64,000 bases of DNA from SIAJ01 sp963773845 (GTDB lineage Bacteria > Planctomycetota > Planctomycetia > Gemmatales > Gemmataceae), in NCBI GenBank assembly GCA_963773845.1, contig CAVZCU010000012.1, positions 1,736,001 through 1,800,000 on the forward strand. The letters run 5' to 3'. The number at the start of each line of letters is the position of its first letter. Within the stretch, counting starts at the first letter, position 1. Positions 37,076 through 46,431 of the stretch are shown in pieces. The notes beneath the pieces were generated by a model. The model searched no databases and had not been told where the DNA came from. It saw only the letters and a program-made list of their open reading frames with translations. Both the position numbers and the translations under genes were made by a program.

Positions 37076-37201
37076 GGATGCTCGTGCCGCTCCGGCAATA
37101 GGACTGGGTCAGATCCACTATCAGCTCAAAGTCAAAACTGAGGCAGCGCACTTGGCCGGAGTTCGCGCTTCAGACCAGTGGTGCAAGACTTCGTTGAGTT
37201 G

Positions 37202-37621
37202 TCAGTCGAACAACAGGCCGGCGTGGCCGTCGATGTATCCCTCACCAGCAGCGTTGTCACCGTTACGTTCCAATTTCGGGGCTTGCTGTCGACGAAGTTC
37301 TGCGAGTAAGAAATCATAGCGCTCGTCGGCCGACTCAATATCTTCGAGCCGGCTGCCTAACCCTTTCGCGTTCTGCTCGGCAATTCCACGTTGATTTCGT
37401 TCTTCAACCCTGCGGTCCATCTCCGTCAATTCATCGCGATGCTCATTGACGTACTCGACGACTGCATCGAATTCGTCTCGATTCAATCTAGGCAGTGCCC
37501 GCTGGATGAACTCCCAATCGCACCCGCGATGGAGATAATAGAAGACATCCATCACGGTCAGCCGACTTCCCTCAATCTGCGGGCCGCGGCCATAGTCGAC
37601 GATTTGCACGCCGGTTTTCAT
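37202..37621 (-). CDS. DUF433 antitoxin-like protein
   Basis: 139 residues. The first 65 match DUF433: GRGPQIEGSRLTVMDVFYYL, ALPRLNRDEFDAVVEYVNEH. DUF433 proteins are helix-turn-helix antitoxin-like proteins that normally precede a DUF5615 (PIN-like, VapC45 type) toxin. Here the usual partner is missing and the next gene encodes the PIN-sigma4 fusion. The C-terminal 75 residues are charged and helical (EMDRRVEERNQRGIAEQNAKG) and could be the toxin-binding tail. The start has GAGAG upstream. Working with the downstream PIN protein is inferred from position. Confidence 0.75.
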   Translation of the reverse strand: MKTGVQIVDYGRGPQIEGSRLTVMDVFYYLHRGCDWEFIQRALPRLNRDEFDAVVEYVNEHRDELTEMDRRVEERNQRGIAEQNAKGLGSRLEDIESADERYDFLLAELRRQQAPKLERNGDNAAGEGYIDGHAGLLFD

Positions 37622-37695
37622 CAGTTCTCTCGGGTCAACTGCTGCGCTAATGCCATCTTAGCCGAATGATGCACTCAACATGCGGCAAGTTCGCG

Positions 37696-39075
37696 CTACC
37701 CGTGCAACCCCGGAATCGGCTCCGACTCGGTCATGGCCATGATCTCGCGCGGCAAGCCGCGTTGGACTCGCAATTGGCCGACGTCGAATAGCGAGTGCAT
37801 GACTGTGGAAATCAAGTTCTTGATGTGCACCGGCTCCGAATTGGGTTCGCCGCCGTTTCGGGCGGAACGGCCTATGACCTGGCCCATGTTCAGGCCGCCG
37901 CCGGCGAGCAGAAGGGGCCCGAGATTCCCCCAATGGTCGCGGCCGCCTTTCTTGTTGATGCGGGGTGTGCGGCCAATTTCACCGCAGCAGACGAGCAGGA
38001 TGCGATCGGACAGGCCGCGGGCTTGCAGGTCGTCGAGAAATGCCGCGAGTGCATGGTCGAGCGGCGGGCCCATGTAGCGCATGCCCTCATCGACGGGGGC
38101 GTTGTTTACGTCCGAGTGCATGTCCCAGACGAAGTTGGTCGTCACCGTGACGAAGCCGGCCCCGCGCTCGCACAGCCGACGGGCCAGCAAGAGCAACTTG
38201 CCGAGCGACTTGGCGTTATCGACGTAGTTGTTGTAATTCTTCCACTTCTTGTCGATATTCTCCGGGCGAACCAGCGGGGCCGTATCGTAGCGGTCGACGG
38301 TGCGGGCGTCCTCCTTGCTCAGGTCGAAAGCGTCGGCCACACCGCCCAATAGCAGGTTCACGGCCTTTTCGCGGGCGCCATCAACGCCGATTCGCTGGGC
38401 CTCGTCGAGCGATACCTTCATCCGGTCGAGTTCGCGCAAGAGCCCCCGTCGATCGGCGAATTGATCCGCGGCCAGCGCGAGCTTCATGTCCTTCTGTTGG
38501 GCGCCGCCGGCGCCGGGTGCGAACGGCGAAGTGGCCGGGCTGAAGGGCCCTGTGGACTCAAAGTTGCCAAAGGCGCGGGTCCCTTCTTGCGTGCTCGGAT
38601 CAACGGCGCGGGGAAACAGCATCAGGTTGCGCGGCATGCCGGTGTCGGGGTCATTCGCGCCGGCCATGTGGGAATAGGCGCAGCCGAGATTCGCGCCAAA
38701 GCTCGCCTTGCCGACGACCGGCTTGATGTCGTGGTTGGCATCGCCGGGCACATAGGAGCGGACGATCGCCAGGCGATCGGCGAGTTTCGCCAACTTCGGG
38801 AACGAGGAGCCGAAGGTCACGCCGGGAAGGGACGTTCGAATCTCACCGGTCGCGCAGCGAATTTCGACCGGTGAATCCATGTGCGGGTCGAATGTTTCGA
38901 TCTGGCTCGGGCCGCCGTGGAGAAAGAGAAAAACAACGCTGCGATCGGTCGTATAGCGCGATTCGGAAGCCAGTGCGTTGCCCACGCCACCGAGAGTCAC
39001 GCCCCCCAGCGACATGGCGCCGATGCGGAGGAATTCGCGGCGGCTGAATCGACGCGGATCGTGAAACGTCAGCAT
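37696..39075 (-). CDS. DUF1501 family protein, divergent type
   Basis: 459 residues. Twin-arginine leader SRREFLRIGAMSLGG. This copy differs from the other three: FLHGGPSQIETFDPHMD, PGVTFGSSFPKLAKLADRLAIVRSY, NLGCAYSHMAG, LARRLCERGAGFVTVTTNFVWDMH, CGEIGRTPRIN and GRDHWGNLGPLLLAGGG. It belongs to the subgroup with EIGRTP in place of EFGRTP. ATG 39075 places the leader first. It stands alone, with no DUF1553 gene beside it. Confidence 0.87.
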   Translation of the reverse strand: MLTFHDPRRFSRREFLRIGAMSLGGVTLGGVGNALASESRYTTDRSVVFLFLHGGPSQIETFDPHMDSPVEIRCATGEIRTSLPGVTFGSSFPKLAKLADRLAIVRSYVPGDANHDIKPVVGKASFGANLGCAYSHMAGANDPDTGMPRNLMLFPRAVDPSTQEGTRAFGNFESTGPFSPATSPFAPGAGGAQQKDMKLALAADQFADRRGLLRELDRMKVSLDEAQRIGVDGAREKAVNLLLGGVADAFDLSKEDARTVDRYDTAPLVRPENIDKKWKNYNNYVDNAKSLGKLLLLARRLCERGAGFVTVTTNFVWDMHSDVNNAPVDEGMRYMGPPLDHALAAFLDDLQARGLSDRILLVCCGEIGRTPRINKKGGRDHWGNLGPLLLAGGGLNMGQVIGRSARNGGEPNSEPVHIKNLISTVMHSLFDVGQLRVQRGLPREIMAMTESEPIPGLHG

Positions 39076-39160
39076 GGGAAGAGCCCGATGAGCGAATGGT
39101 GGGATTGTCCGGCAGGAATTTGACGATACCACGCCGCGTTCGCACAATCAACCCTGCGAA

Positions 39161-39330
39161 CCCACGGCTCGAAGCCATCGCCGTGGGCTTGAGTCCGAAG
39201 GCCGACCCGAATAGAGCCCACAGCGATGGCTTCGAGTGACCTCAATCTCCGCCTCGAACCCACGGCTCGAAGCCATCGCCGTGGGCTTTAGTCTGGAATA
39301 AAGCCCGCGGCGATGGCTTCGAGCCGTGGG
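39161..39330. repeat. Two successive hairpins of one palindrome family
   Basis: First: 39161-39190 with partial complement 39215-39236. Second: arms 39259-39290 and 39299-39330, complementary at 31 of 32 positions. The left arms of both are direct copies (CCCACGGCTCGAAGCCATCG) 98 bases apart. The second ends 22 bases before the PQQ gene start, so it lies in that gene's 5' region. Confidence 0.9.
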
Positions 39331-39352
39331 CAACCAGCCGGGATCAACGCCA

Positions 39353-40615
39353 ATGAGCCGCCTGTTCGTTGCCTGTCTACTTCTTTGCATCTCGCAGTGG
39401 GCCCATGCCGACAACTGGCCACAATGGCGTGGCCTCAAGAACGACGGCATCTCCAACGAGAAAAACATCCCCACCGAGTGGAGTGACACAAAGAATGTCG
39501 CCTGGAAACTCCCTTTGCCCGGCCGCGGCGGATCGACCCCCTGCGTCTGGGGCGACCAGATTTTTCTCACGGCCAGCGTCGACAGCAGCACCGATCTGAT
39601 CGCGATGTGCGTCAACACATCTGGCAAGGAAGTCTGGCGCAAAGTCCTGGCCCATGGGACGAGCCAGGCACGCGGGGACGAGGGCGATGCATGTTCGGCG
39701 TCACCTTCGACCGATGGCAAACATGTTTGGTTCTTCTTCGGGACCGGCGACCTCGCCTGTCTGGATACCGATGGCAAGGAAGTCTGGACCTTTAACGCTC
39801 AGAAGCGCTATGGCAAGTTCGACATTCAATTTGGCATGCATAGCACGCCGGTGCTTTACGAGGGCAAGCTCTATCTGCAGCTCCTGCACACCAAGGGGCA
39901 GCATGTGATTTGCGTCGATGCCGCTACCGGCAAAGACGTGTGGAAGATTGAGCGCAAGAGCGACGGGAGGGCGGAATGCCTGCATTCGTACGCGTCGCCA
40001 TTCATCTGGACCAACGGCGAGGAGTCGTACCTCGTCACGCACGGCAACGATTACGCGATCGCGCATGATCTCAAAGATGGCCACGAAATCTGGCGATTAG
40101 GCGGCCTGAATCCCAAGGAACACTACAACCGGACGCTGCGCTTTGTTGCGTCGCCGGTTTGCACGCCAGAGTTAATCGTTGTTCCATCGGCCAAGAATGG
40201 CGCCGTCGTGGCCGTCAAGCCGAACGCGAAAGGCGAATTCGGCGATGGGAGTGAGTTCGAGCAATGGCGAATTAGCAAAGGCACACCGGATGTGCCATGT
40301 CCCCTGGTGGCGAACGGCTGTGTCTACTTGTGCGGCGAAGGGGGAACTCTGACGTGCCTGGACGCGAAGAATGGAAAGACGCTGTATTCCAAGAGGCTGA
40401 AGCAATTCCGCTACCGGGCATCGCCCGTTTTCGCCGACGGGAAAATCTATTGCACCGCCCGCGACGGCACCGTGTTCGTTGTCAAGGCGGGTCCGAAGTT
40501 TGAGTTGCTTTCAACGAATTCAACCAAGGACGATGAAACGGCCTCGCCCGTGGTGGCGAACGGCCGCATCTATTTACGCGGATTCAAGAATCTTTGCGCG
40601 ATCAGAGCGAAGTAG
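39353..40615 (+). CDS. Secreted PQQ-type beta-propeller protein
   Basis: 420 residues with a signal peptide (MSRLFVACLLLCISQWAHA). The mature protein begins DNWPQWRGLKNDGIS, the standard opening of planctomycete PQQ-like/BamB-like proteins, followed by propeller blades: IAMCVNTSGKEVWR, LACLDTDGKEVWTF, VICVDAATGKDVWK, LTCLDAKNGKTLYS. No dehydrogenase catalytic set is evident, so it is more likely a binding or scaffold protein than a quinoprotein. ATG 39353 is chosen because it opens the signal peptide. Not clearly in an operon. Confidence 0.87.
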   Translation: MSRLFVACLLLCISQWAHADNWPQWRGLKNDGISNEKNIPTEWSDTKNVAWKLPLPGRGGSTPCVWGDQIFLTASVDSSTDLIAMCVNTSGKEVWRKVLAHGTSQARGDEGDACSASPSTDGKHVWFFFGTGDLACLDTDGKEVWTFNAQKRYGKFDIQFGMHSTPVLYEGKLYLQLLHTKGQHVICVDAATGKDVWKIERKSDGRAECLHSYASPFIWTNGEESYLVTHGNDYAIAHDLKDGHEIWRLGGLNPKEHYNRTLRFVASPVCTPELIVVPSAKNGAVVAVKPNAKGEFGDGSEFEQWRISKGTPDVPCPLVANGCVYLCGEGGTLTCLDAKNGKTLYSKRLKQFRYRASPVFADGKIYCTARDGTVFVVKAGPKFELLSTNSTKDDETASPVVANGRIYLRGFKNLCAIRAK

Positions 40616-40655
40616 AGAAGGACGCGGGAAGCCATGGGAATATGAGAGGAAAGAG

Positions 40656-41132
40656 ATGACCGATTTCAAGCTCCTTATCCCCCTCCTTATCACGACCTTC
40701 ATCGCAATAATCGGTTGGATTGTGGTACATTGGTTGGCAGCGGCTCGAGATCGCGCCATTAAGCGACGGGAACTCCGCGTCTCCTACCTAATCGACGCGT
40801 TCCGTCGAATTGCAGACGCGTGCAACCGTGAGCCATCGGTCGAGCACTCGCGCTTCCTTGAATCTGCAATAAGCGATGTCCAATTGTTTGGTACAACATC
40901 GCAGGTAAAATTGGCGCACGAATTTGCAACACGAATGGTCAGTTCGGGCACTGGCGACCTGACCAAATTGCTGCAAGAGCTCCGAGATGACCTGCGATAC
41001 GAACTTGGATTGGATTTTCCGCTGGTCGAATTGCAAATTCTAAGGATTAAGCCAACTGTTTCGCCTGAGGAGCAGTCCGACACCGCCTCTGTGCATGAGC
41101 GGTTTGGAACCTCGACCAATGGGAAGAATTAG
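40656..41132 (+). CDS. Small single-pass membrane protein of unknown function
   Basis: 158 residues. One N-terminal transmembrane helix (LLIPLLITTFIAIIGWIVVHWL), then a soluble part of amphipathic helices (REL RVSYLIDAFRRIADACN, LTKLLQELRDDLRYELGL) with no recognised domain. AGGA precedes ATG 40656. It starts 40 bases after the PQQ gene in the same direction. Similar small anchored helical proteins occur widely as uncharacterised proteins. AT-richer than its neighbours, which hints at recent acquisition. Confidence 0.65.
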   Translation: MTDFKLLIPLLITTFIAIIGWIVVHWLAAARDRAIKRRELRVSYLIDAFRRIADACNREPSVEHSRFLESAISDVQLFGTTSQVKLAHEFATRMVSSGTGDLTKLLQELRDDLRYELGLDFPLVELQILRIKPTVSPEEQSDTASVHERFGTSTNGKN

Positions 41133-41177
41133 TTACGAGACCGTGCTACAAATCGAATTCAGGGTTATGTCTGACTC

Positions 41178-41867
41178 TTACGCTCCGTACGGATCCACGT
41201 GTGATGGGGACGGGTCGGGAACCGGCAAGGGTTTTTTCGACATCTTGGACCCGAGGAGCTCGGGCTTGACGCGGGCCAGGTATCCGGTCGTGAAGCCGAC
41301 GATCGCCGCTTCGATCGCCGCTAGTGGCATGTGGACGAGAAAGCCCCCCAACGCGACGACTTTGAAATCCTCCACGCCGGCAACGAGTAGGACAGTGGCG
41401 TAGAGCGCGGCCGTCGTAATTACCGCCAGTGCGCCGACCACTGCTCCGGCAATCAGGGCGCGCCGGGGTTTGAGCGGCGGTGGTCCAGCTAAAGCGCGGA
41501 ATAGCACGCCGGCGATCAGTGCGGGGATCGTCATGACAACCGTATTGACCCCGATCGTCGTGTAGCCGCCGTGCCCGAGCAGGAATGACTGTAACGCAAT
41601 CGCCACGACGATCGCCAATGGCGCTCGCCTTCCCAGAACAACACCGACCAGGCCGTTCAGGAGCAAGTGAACGCTGCCGCCAAAGAATTTGACATGGATC
41701 GACGACGCTACGAAGAACGCGGCCGTCAACAGGCTGATCCGGGGAATCTCGTCTTCGTCCACATGCAGAACGGCGGGAATCAGCAGAACCGCGGCGATCG
41801 CGAAGCCGGCGACCAGAAAGATCGGCTGGAGCACCCCGTCGGAAATATGCACCGCAAAGATTGGCAT
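41178..41867 (-). CDS. Energy-coupling factor Ni/Co transporter substrate-binding subunit (CbiM/NikM)
   Basis: 229 residues, six to seven membrane helices. It opens VHISDGVL, the CbiM/NikM metal-binding N-terminus; in most members His is residue 2, whereas here five residues precede it, so the N-terminal amine cannot help bind the ion in the usual way unless trimmed. Conserved core blocks: HVKFFGGSVHLLLNGLVGVVLG and GYTTIGVNTVVMTIPAL. No CbiQ or CbiO partner lies nearby, so it must share an ECF module encoded elsewhere or act alone. Starts one base after the upstream gene stops. Confidence 0.85.
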   Translation of the reverse strand: MPIFAVHISDGVLQPIFLVAGFAIAAVLLIPAVLHVDEDEIPRISLLTAAFFVASSIHVKFFGGSVHLLLNGLVGVVLGRRAPLAIVVAIALQSFLLGHGGYTTIGVNTVVMTIPALIAGVLFRALAGPPPLKPRRALIAGAVVGALAVITTAALYATVLLVAGVEDFKVVALGGFLVHMPLAAIEAAIVGFTTGYLARVKPELLGSKMSKKPLPVPDPSPSHVDPYGA

Positions 41868-41868
41868 C

Positions 41869-42657
41869 TCACTTGGCCTTCACATCATCGACGAACACCC
41901 AAAGGATCGCCCGCTCAATAATTGGATAAGACTTGCGATCGTGATCTTTCATGGGCGGTTCACTGGCCGGACCATAGTTTCTCGTCGCGCAGATGACCCA
42001 CCAGCCGGGGTCGGGCAGTGTGCAGGTGGCGACGCCGCGATCGTCGGCTTTTAGGGCCAAAGTAATCAATTCGTCCGCTGGCAGTTCCTTGGGCGGCAAG
42101 GGGTTGTAATGTTCCACTTCCACGCGATGCCCGCCGACCAGATCGGACGACATCGCTCGCGCCTGGAAGATCGTGCCCGGCCGGAGTCCGTAGGGCCGCG
42201 TCATTGGCACAATCGCGAAGTCTTGAAGCGGAACGTGCCGCGCATCCCAACCATTTTGCGTTTGCACGTGAATGACGACGCGGACGATGTCGCGAAGGAA
42301 GTGCTTTTCGTCATTCATCCAGACCGGGGACGACTCGAAAATGAATGTGTGGTCGCCCCGCTCGCGCGGCGTGAAGTTCAAGCGGAAGGCGGCGACCTTC
42401 TTGCCATCTTTGTCGGGCACTTCAATCTTGTCGAGTTTCGAACGCAAATCGGTCTCCTTGCCGTCCGGCGTGAAGACCCGGGCTCGCTCCGGACGCTGAG
42501 CGTCGAACATTTCGCATTCGAAGGGATGGCCGAACTGGTACGTCAGGGTCACCGACTCATCGGTCTTGATGGAGTGCTTGCTCGGAATGAGCATGTGAAA
42601 ATGCGCACGGGCTGCCGGAACAACGGCGATGGCAAGCAACAAGGCGAGCGTTCGCAT
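41869..42657 (-). CDS. Secreted DUF4198 protein, probable metal-uptake accessory
   Basis: 262 residues. Signal peptide MRTLALLLAIAVVPAARA, then the mature N-terminus HFHMLIPSKHS, rich in metal ligands. The DUF4198 beta-sandwich follows (ESVTLTYQFGHPFE, NFTPRERGDHTFIFE, ADDRGVATCTLPDPGWWVICAT). DUF4198 proteins are often found beside nickel/cobalt ECF permeases as the NikK-like periplasmic component. AGGAG precedes the start; the CbiM/NikM gene follows after one base, so the two are cotranscribed and probably function together in Ni or Co uptake. Confidence 0.85.
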   Translation of the reverse strand: MRTLALLLAIAVVPAARAHFHMLIPSKHSIKTDESVTLTYQFGHPFECEMFDAQRPERARVFTPDGKETDLRSKLDKIEVPDKDGKKVAAFRLNFTPRERGDHTFIFESSPVWMNDEKHFLRDIVRVVIHVQTQNGWDARHVPLQDFAIVPMTRPYGLRPGTIFQARAMSSDLVGGHRVEVEHYNPLPPKELPADELITLALKADDRGVATCTLPDPGWWVICATRNYGPASEPPMKDHDRKSYPIIERAILWVFVDDVKAK

Positions 42658-42832
42658 GGTTGGCGCTCCTTTTCGTCATCATACGAATTGGAAATTCGTA
42701 GTACCAATGGGAGCAGCAGACGTCAGGCGGTCGGCCGTTCCACGAATACGACGTTGGCGGTGAGCGGTCAATCGATGCACGATGCGTAGAATTAGCTGTC
42801 TCGCATTTTTTCATTTCATCCCGGAGGCATCC

Positions 42833-44960
42833 GTGATTCGATCCAAGCTTGGGCTTGCTCTGGCGGTCGGAGGAGTCTGCATGTGCTCGGCGACCGCCGA
42901 CCCGATCAAGTACCCCGATACCCGGCGGGAAGATCGCGTCGACAAACTGCACGGCGTTGAAGTCGCCGATCCCTATCGTTGGCTCGAAGACGATGTGCGC
43001 AAGTCTTCCGAGGTCCGTGCCTGGGTCGATGCGCAAAGTCAAATGACCAAGCAGTATCTCGACGCCATTCCCGAACGCAGTGGCATTGAGAAGCGCATCA
43101 CGGAACTTTGGAACTACGAGAAATACACCGCGCCCGCGAAGATCGGTGGCCGCTACTTCTTTCGCAAGAACAACGGACTGCAAAATCAATCGGTCCTTTA
43201 CGTGATGGATCGACTGAACGGCAAGCCGCGTCAGTTGATCGATCCGAATACCTTGTCGAAGGATGGCACCGTCGCACTCGGCTCGACGTCGGTCAGTCCC
43301 GACGCCCGATATCTCGCATACGGGCTATCCGAGGCTGGCTCCGACTGGAGCACGTGGAAGGTGCTCGAGGTCGCGACTGGCAAGCCGCTCAACGACGAGT
43401 TGAAATGGGTCAAGTTCTCGGACGCCTCGTGGACGGCGGACGGCAAGGGCTTCTTCTACTGCCGCTATCCCGCGCCGAAAAAAGGTGAGACCTTCCAATC
43501 GCTCAATACGAACCAGCAGCTCATGTATCACCGCGTCGGCACGTCGCAAGCGGAGGACGTGCTGGTCTACAAGCGGGCCGACCATCCGGACTGGGGCTTC
43601 ATGGCGACGGCCACGGACGACGGGCGCTATCTTGTCATCACGATCTGGCAGGGAACGGACGACCGGTATCGCGTGACCTATCGCGATCTGCACGAGCCGC
43701 TCGCCATGCCGGTCGATCTGATCGACAACTTCGACAACGATTACACATTCGTCGACAACGACGGGCCGATCTTCTATTTCCGAACCGACTGGAAGGCGCC
43801 GAATCGCCGGATTATCGCCATCGATACGCGCAAGCCGCAGCGCGAAAACTGGAAGGAGATCGTTCCGGAAGCGAAGGAAACGATCGAGTCCGCTGGTCTG
43901 GTGGGCAACCAACTCCTGGTTCGCTATCTGAAGGATGCGCACACGCAGGTCAAGGTCTATTCCCCGGATGGGGAATTCATCAAGGAACTGGAATTACCCG
44001 GCATCGGCTCGGCAAACGGTTTCGGGGGCCGGCGAATCGACACCGAAACGTTTTACCTGTTCTCGTCGTACGCCACGCCGCCGAGCATTTACCGCTACGA
44101 CTTCAATACCGGCAAGTCGAATCTCTTGCGCGTCGAAGGTTAAGTTCGATTCGAACAATTACGAAGTGAAGCAAGTCTTCTACAAGAGCAAGGATGGCAC
44201 CAAGGTGCCGATGTTTATCACGTATCGAAAGGGGATCAAACTCGACGGCAACAATCCAACCCTGCTTTATGGCTACGGAGGATTCAATATCCCCCTGACG
44301 CCGAGCTTCTCGATTAGCATCGCGGCCTGGCTGGAAATGGGCGGTGTTTACGCGGTGGCCAACCTTCGTGGCGGCGGCGAGTATGGCAAGGAATGGCACG
44401 ACGGCGGGCGGCGAGCCAACAAGCAAAACGTGTTCGACGATTTCATCGCGGCCGCCGAATACCTGATTCAAGAGAAATACACATCGACCCCGAAGTTGGC
44501 GATCAAGGGCGGATCGAATGGCGGTCTCTTGATCGGCGCCGCGATGACCCAGCGACCGGATTTATTCGGCGCCTGCTTGCCGCACGTCGGCGTTATGGAC
44601 ATGCTCCGCTTCCACAAATTCACCGCCGGGCGATTCTGGGTCGATGATTATGGTTCGCCCGACAAGGAAGCGGACTTCAAGGTGCTGCTCAAATACTCGC
44701 CCTACCACAATCTCAAACCGGGCGTGAAGTATCCGCCGACGCTGGTTTTCACGGCCGACCACGACGATCGCGTCGTGCCCGGGCACAGCTTCAAGTTCCT
44801 GGCGAAATTGCAATATTGCCAGAGTGGCGGCGCCCCGGTCCTGGGGCGAATCGAAACCCGAGCCGGTCATGGAGCGGGCAAACCGACCAAGAAGTCGATC
44901 GAGGAATTGGCGGATGAGTATGCGTTCTTGGTGAAGAACTTGAAGATGGAAGGGAAGTGA
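42833..44960 (+). pseudogene. Prolyl oligopeptidase (S9A), single frameshift
   Basis: Secreted serine peptidase cleaving after proline. Start: GTG 42833 with GGAGG six bases upstream and a signal peptide (LALAVGGVCMCSATA). The N-terminal part and beta-propeller (YPDTRREDRVDKLHG, DPYRWLED, VYSPDGEFIKELELPG) run in one frame to a stop at 44143. The catalytic domain continues one frame on: KVKFDSNNYEVKQVFYKSKDGTKVP, GYGGFNIPL, nucleophile GGSNGG, Asp in DHDDRV and His in AGHGAGK. The break lies at about 44135-44145. If real, no active enzyme is made. Confidence 0.87.
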
Positions 44961-44968
44961 CCCGATTG

Positions 44969-45000
44969 CCGCTTGCGGCGTAGCGCTACGCCGCAAGCGG
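44969..45000. terminator. Perfect 32-base palindrome between convergent genes
   Basis: Two 16-base arms with no loop (CCGCTTGCGGCGTAGC and its complement), between the oligopeptidase stop and the PQQ gene stop. Suited to a bidirectional terminator, or a further dispersed palindrome. Confidence 0.7.
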
Positions 45001-45008
45001 CGGATCAG

Positions 45009-46289
45009 CTATTTGTTCTTCACGTCGTAGCACAGCAAGATGTCCCAATCGCGCAAGTAGAGCTTGCCGTTGGCCACGACCGGGTGCGCCCAGGCTGGCT
45101 GTTTGCTGCGGTTTGGCTGCATGAACTGGCCGTGCTCCACATATTTGGTGGGATTCGCTTCCACGAGCGCGACCTTGCCGCCTTCGCCACGGACGTAGAG
45201 GTGGCCGTCCGCATAGGTCAGCGAACCCTTGCCGACACTGCGATCGTCCCACGCAATTTTGCCAGTCTTGAAATCCACGCACAAAAGCGAGCCACTGGTT
45301 CCATACAGGTGGTCATTGAGCAGCACCATGCCGCCGTGATGATTCTGCATTTTGCGAACGAAGTACGTCTGCTCGGCCTTGAAGTCGGAGCCGTCCTTGA
45401 CGATCTTGGCCTGCCCGCCACCGGTGCCATAGCTAGAGGCCGCGAACACCAGATTGCCCGAAACGATGGGCGTCGAACAGTTGGCGGTCGTGTTGGCTGG
45501 TTCCTCATAGTGCCAAAGCAGCCGGCCGTCGCCGGCATTGACCCCGACGACGCCGCCATCGAGGAATTGAATGTACTGCTTGACACCAGCGATCTCGGCG
45601 ACGATGACTGAGGAGTAGCCGGCCCGAGAATACGTCCGATCGTCGGCCTTGCGTTTCGGATTGTTCGATGGTTTGCGGGCGATCCCTTTGATCGCCGTCT
45701 TCCAAACCACTTCGCCGTCGGCCTTCTTCATGGCGGCGAGGGCGGCGGTCTCCGCGCCGGGCGTGCCGATCACGAGGTCGCCATCAATCAACGGCGACTC
45801 GGTATAGGCCCAGCCGCCAGACCGGCCGCCAAATTCCTTCTTGTAGTTCTTCTTCCATTTGATCGTGCCCTTCTCGATCTCGGCGCAAACGAGATTCCCG
45901 TCGGAGCTGACGACATACGCAAATCCATGATCGATGGTCGGCGTCGACTTGGGCGCTGCATGGCCGCCCGTCTCCTGGCCAATCTTCACGTCCCATAACA
46001 CTTCGCCATCCTTTTCGCGCAAGCAAATCATGTATTCGTCTTTATCTTTTGTTCCGAGCAGGTAGATGCGTCCCGCGCTGATGGACGGAGTCGAAAAGCC
46101 GTCGCCGAGCCCTTCGATCTTCCAGAGCAGTTTTGGCCCATCCTTCGGCCATTCCTTGAGAAGACCGGTTTCTTTGGAAAGGCCGTTCCGATCCGGGCCA
46201 CGCCATTGCGGCCAGTCGAAAGCGCCGGAATCGGCGGCCATCGCTGGCGCCGTGGCAAAGATCAAGTAGAGGGGCATTAGTTCGCGCAT
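45009..46289 (-). CDS. Secreted PQQ-type beta-propeller protein
   Basis: 426 residues. Signal peptide MRELMPLYLIFATAPAMA; mature start FDWPQWRGPDRNGLSKE. Blades: YMICLREKDGEVLWD, NLVCAEIEKGTIKWKK, AALAAMKKADGEVVWK, GVNAGDGRLLWHY, SLLCVDFKTGKIAWD. Second copy of this family in the window (with 39353-40615) but only modestly similar. AGGAG lies at a good distance from ATG 46289; the longer frame upstream has no signal peptide. Probably a periplasmic binding or scaffold propeller. Confidence 0.87.
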   Translation of the reverse strand: MRELMPLYLIFATAPAMAADSGAFDWPQWRGPDRNGLSKETGLLKEWPKDGPKLLWKIEGLGDGFSTPSISAGRIYLLGTKDKDEYMICLREKDGEVLWDVKIGQETGGHAAPKSTPTIDHGFAYVVSSDGNLVCAEIEKGTIKWKKNYKKEFGGRSGGWAYTESPLIDGDLVIGTPGAETAALAAMKKADGEVVWKTAIKGIARKPSNNPKRKADDRTYSRAGYSSVIVAEIAGVKQYIQFLDGGVVGVNAGDGRLLWHYEEPANTTANCSTPIVSGNLVFAASSYGTGGGQAKIVKDGSDFKAEQTYFVRKMQNHHGGMVLLNDHLYGTSGSLLCVDFKTGKIAWDDRSVGKGSLTYADGHLYVRGEGGKVALVEANPTKYVEHGQFMQPNRSKQPAWAHPVVANGKLYLRDWDILLCYDVKNK

Positions 46290-46431
46290 ATGGCGACTCC
46301 TGAAGCGAAGTGGGATGGGGCAGGTCTGACGTTGGCAGAATACAAAACATAACACCAATCGGCCGCGCCTGGATCGTTTCGGTACGCTGGTTGCTTCAAA
46401 ACCGTGCAAATCTTCATCAGGAGTGACCCTC

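Noticed and set aside
37076..37201. A hidden DUF5615 toxin gene between the DUF433 and PIN-sigma4 genes
   Set aside because: The 126-base gap is too short and its frames show no PIN-like sequence.
42557..43189. 210-codon minus-strand frame between the DUF4198 gene and the oligopeptidase
   Set aside because: Covers the oligopeptidase signal peptide and propeller on the opposite strand; no ribosome binding site.
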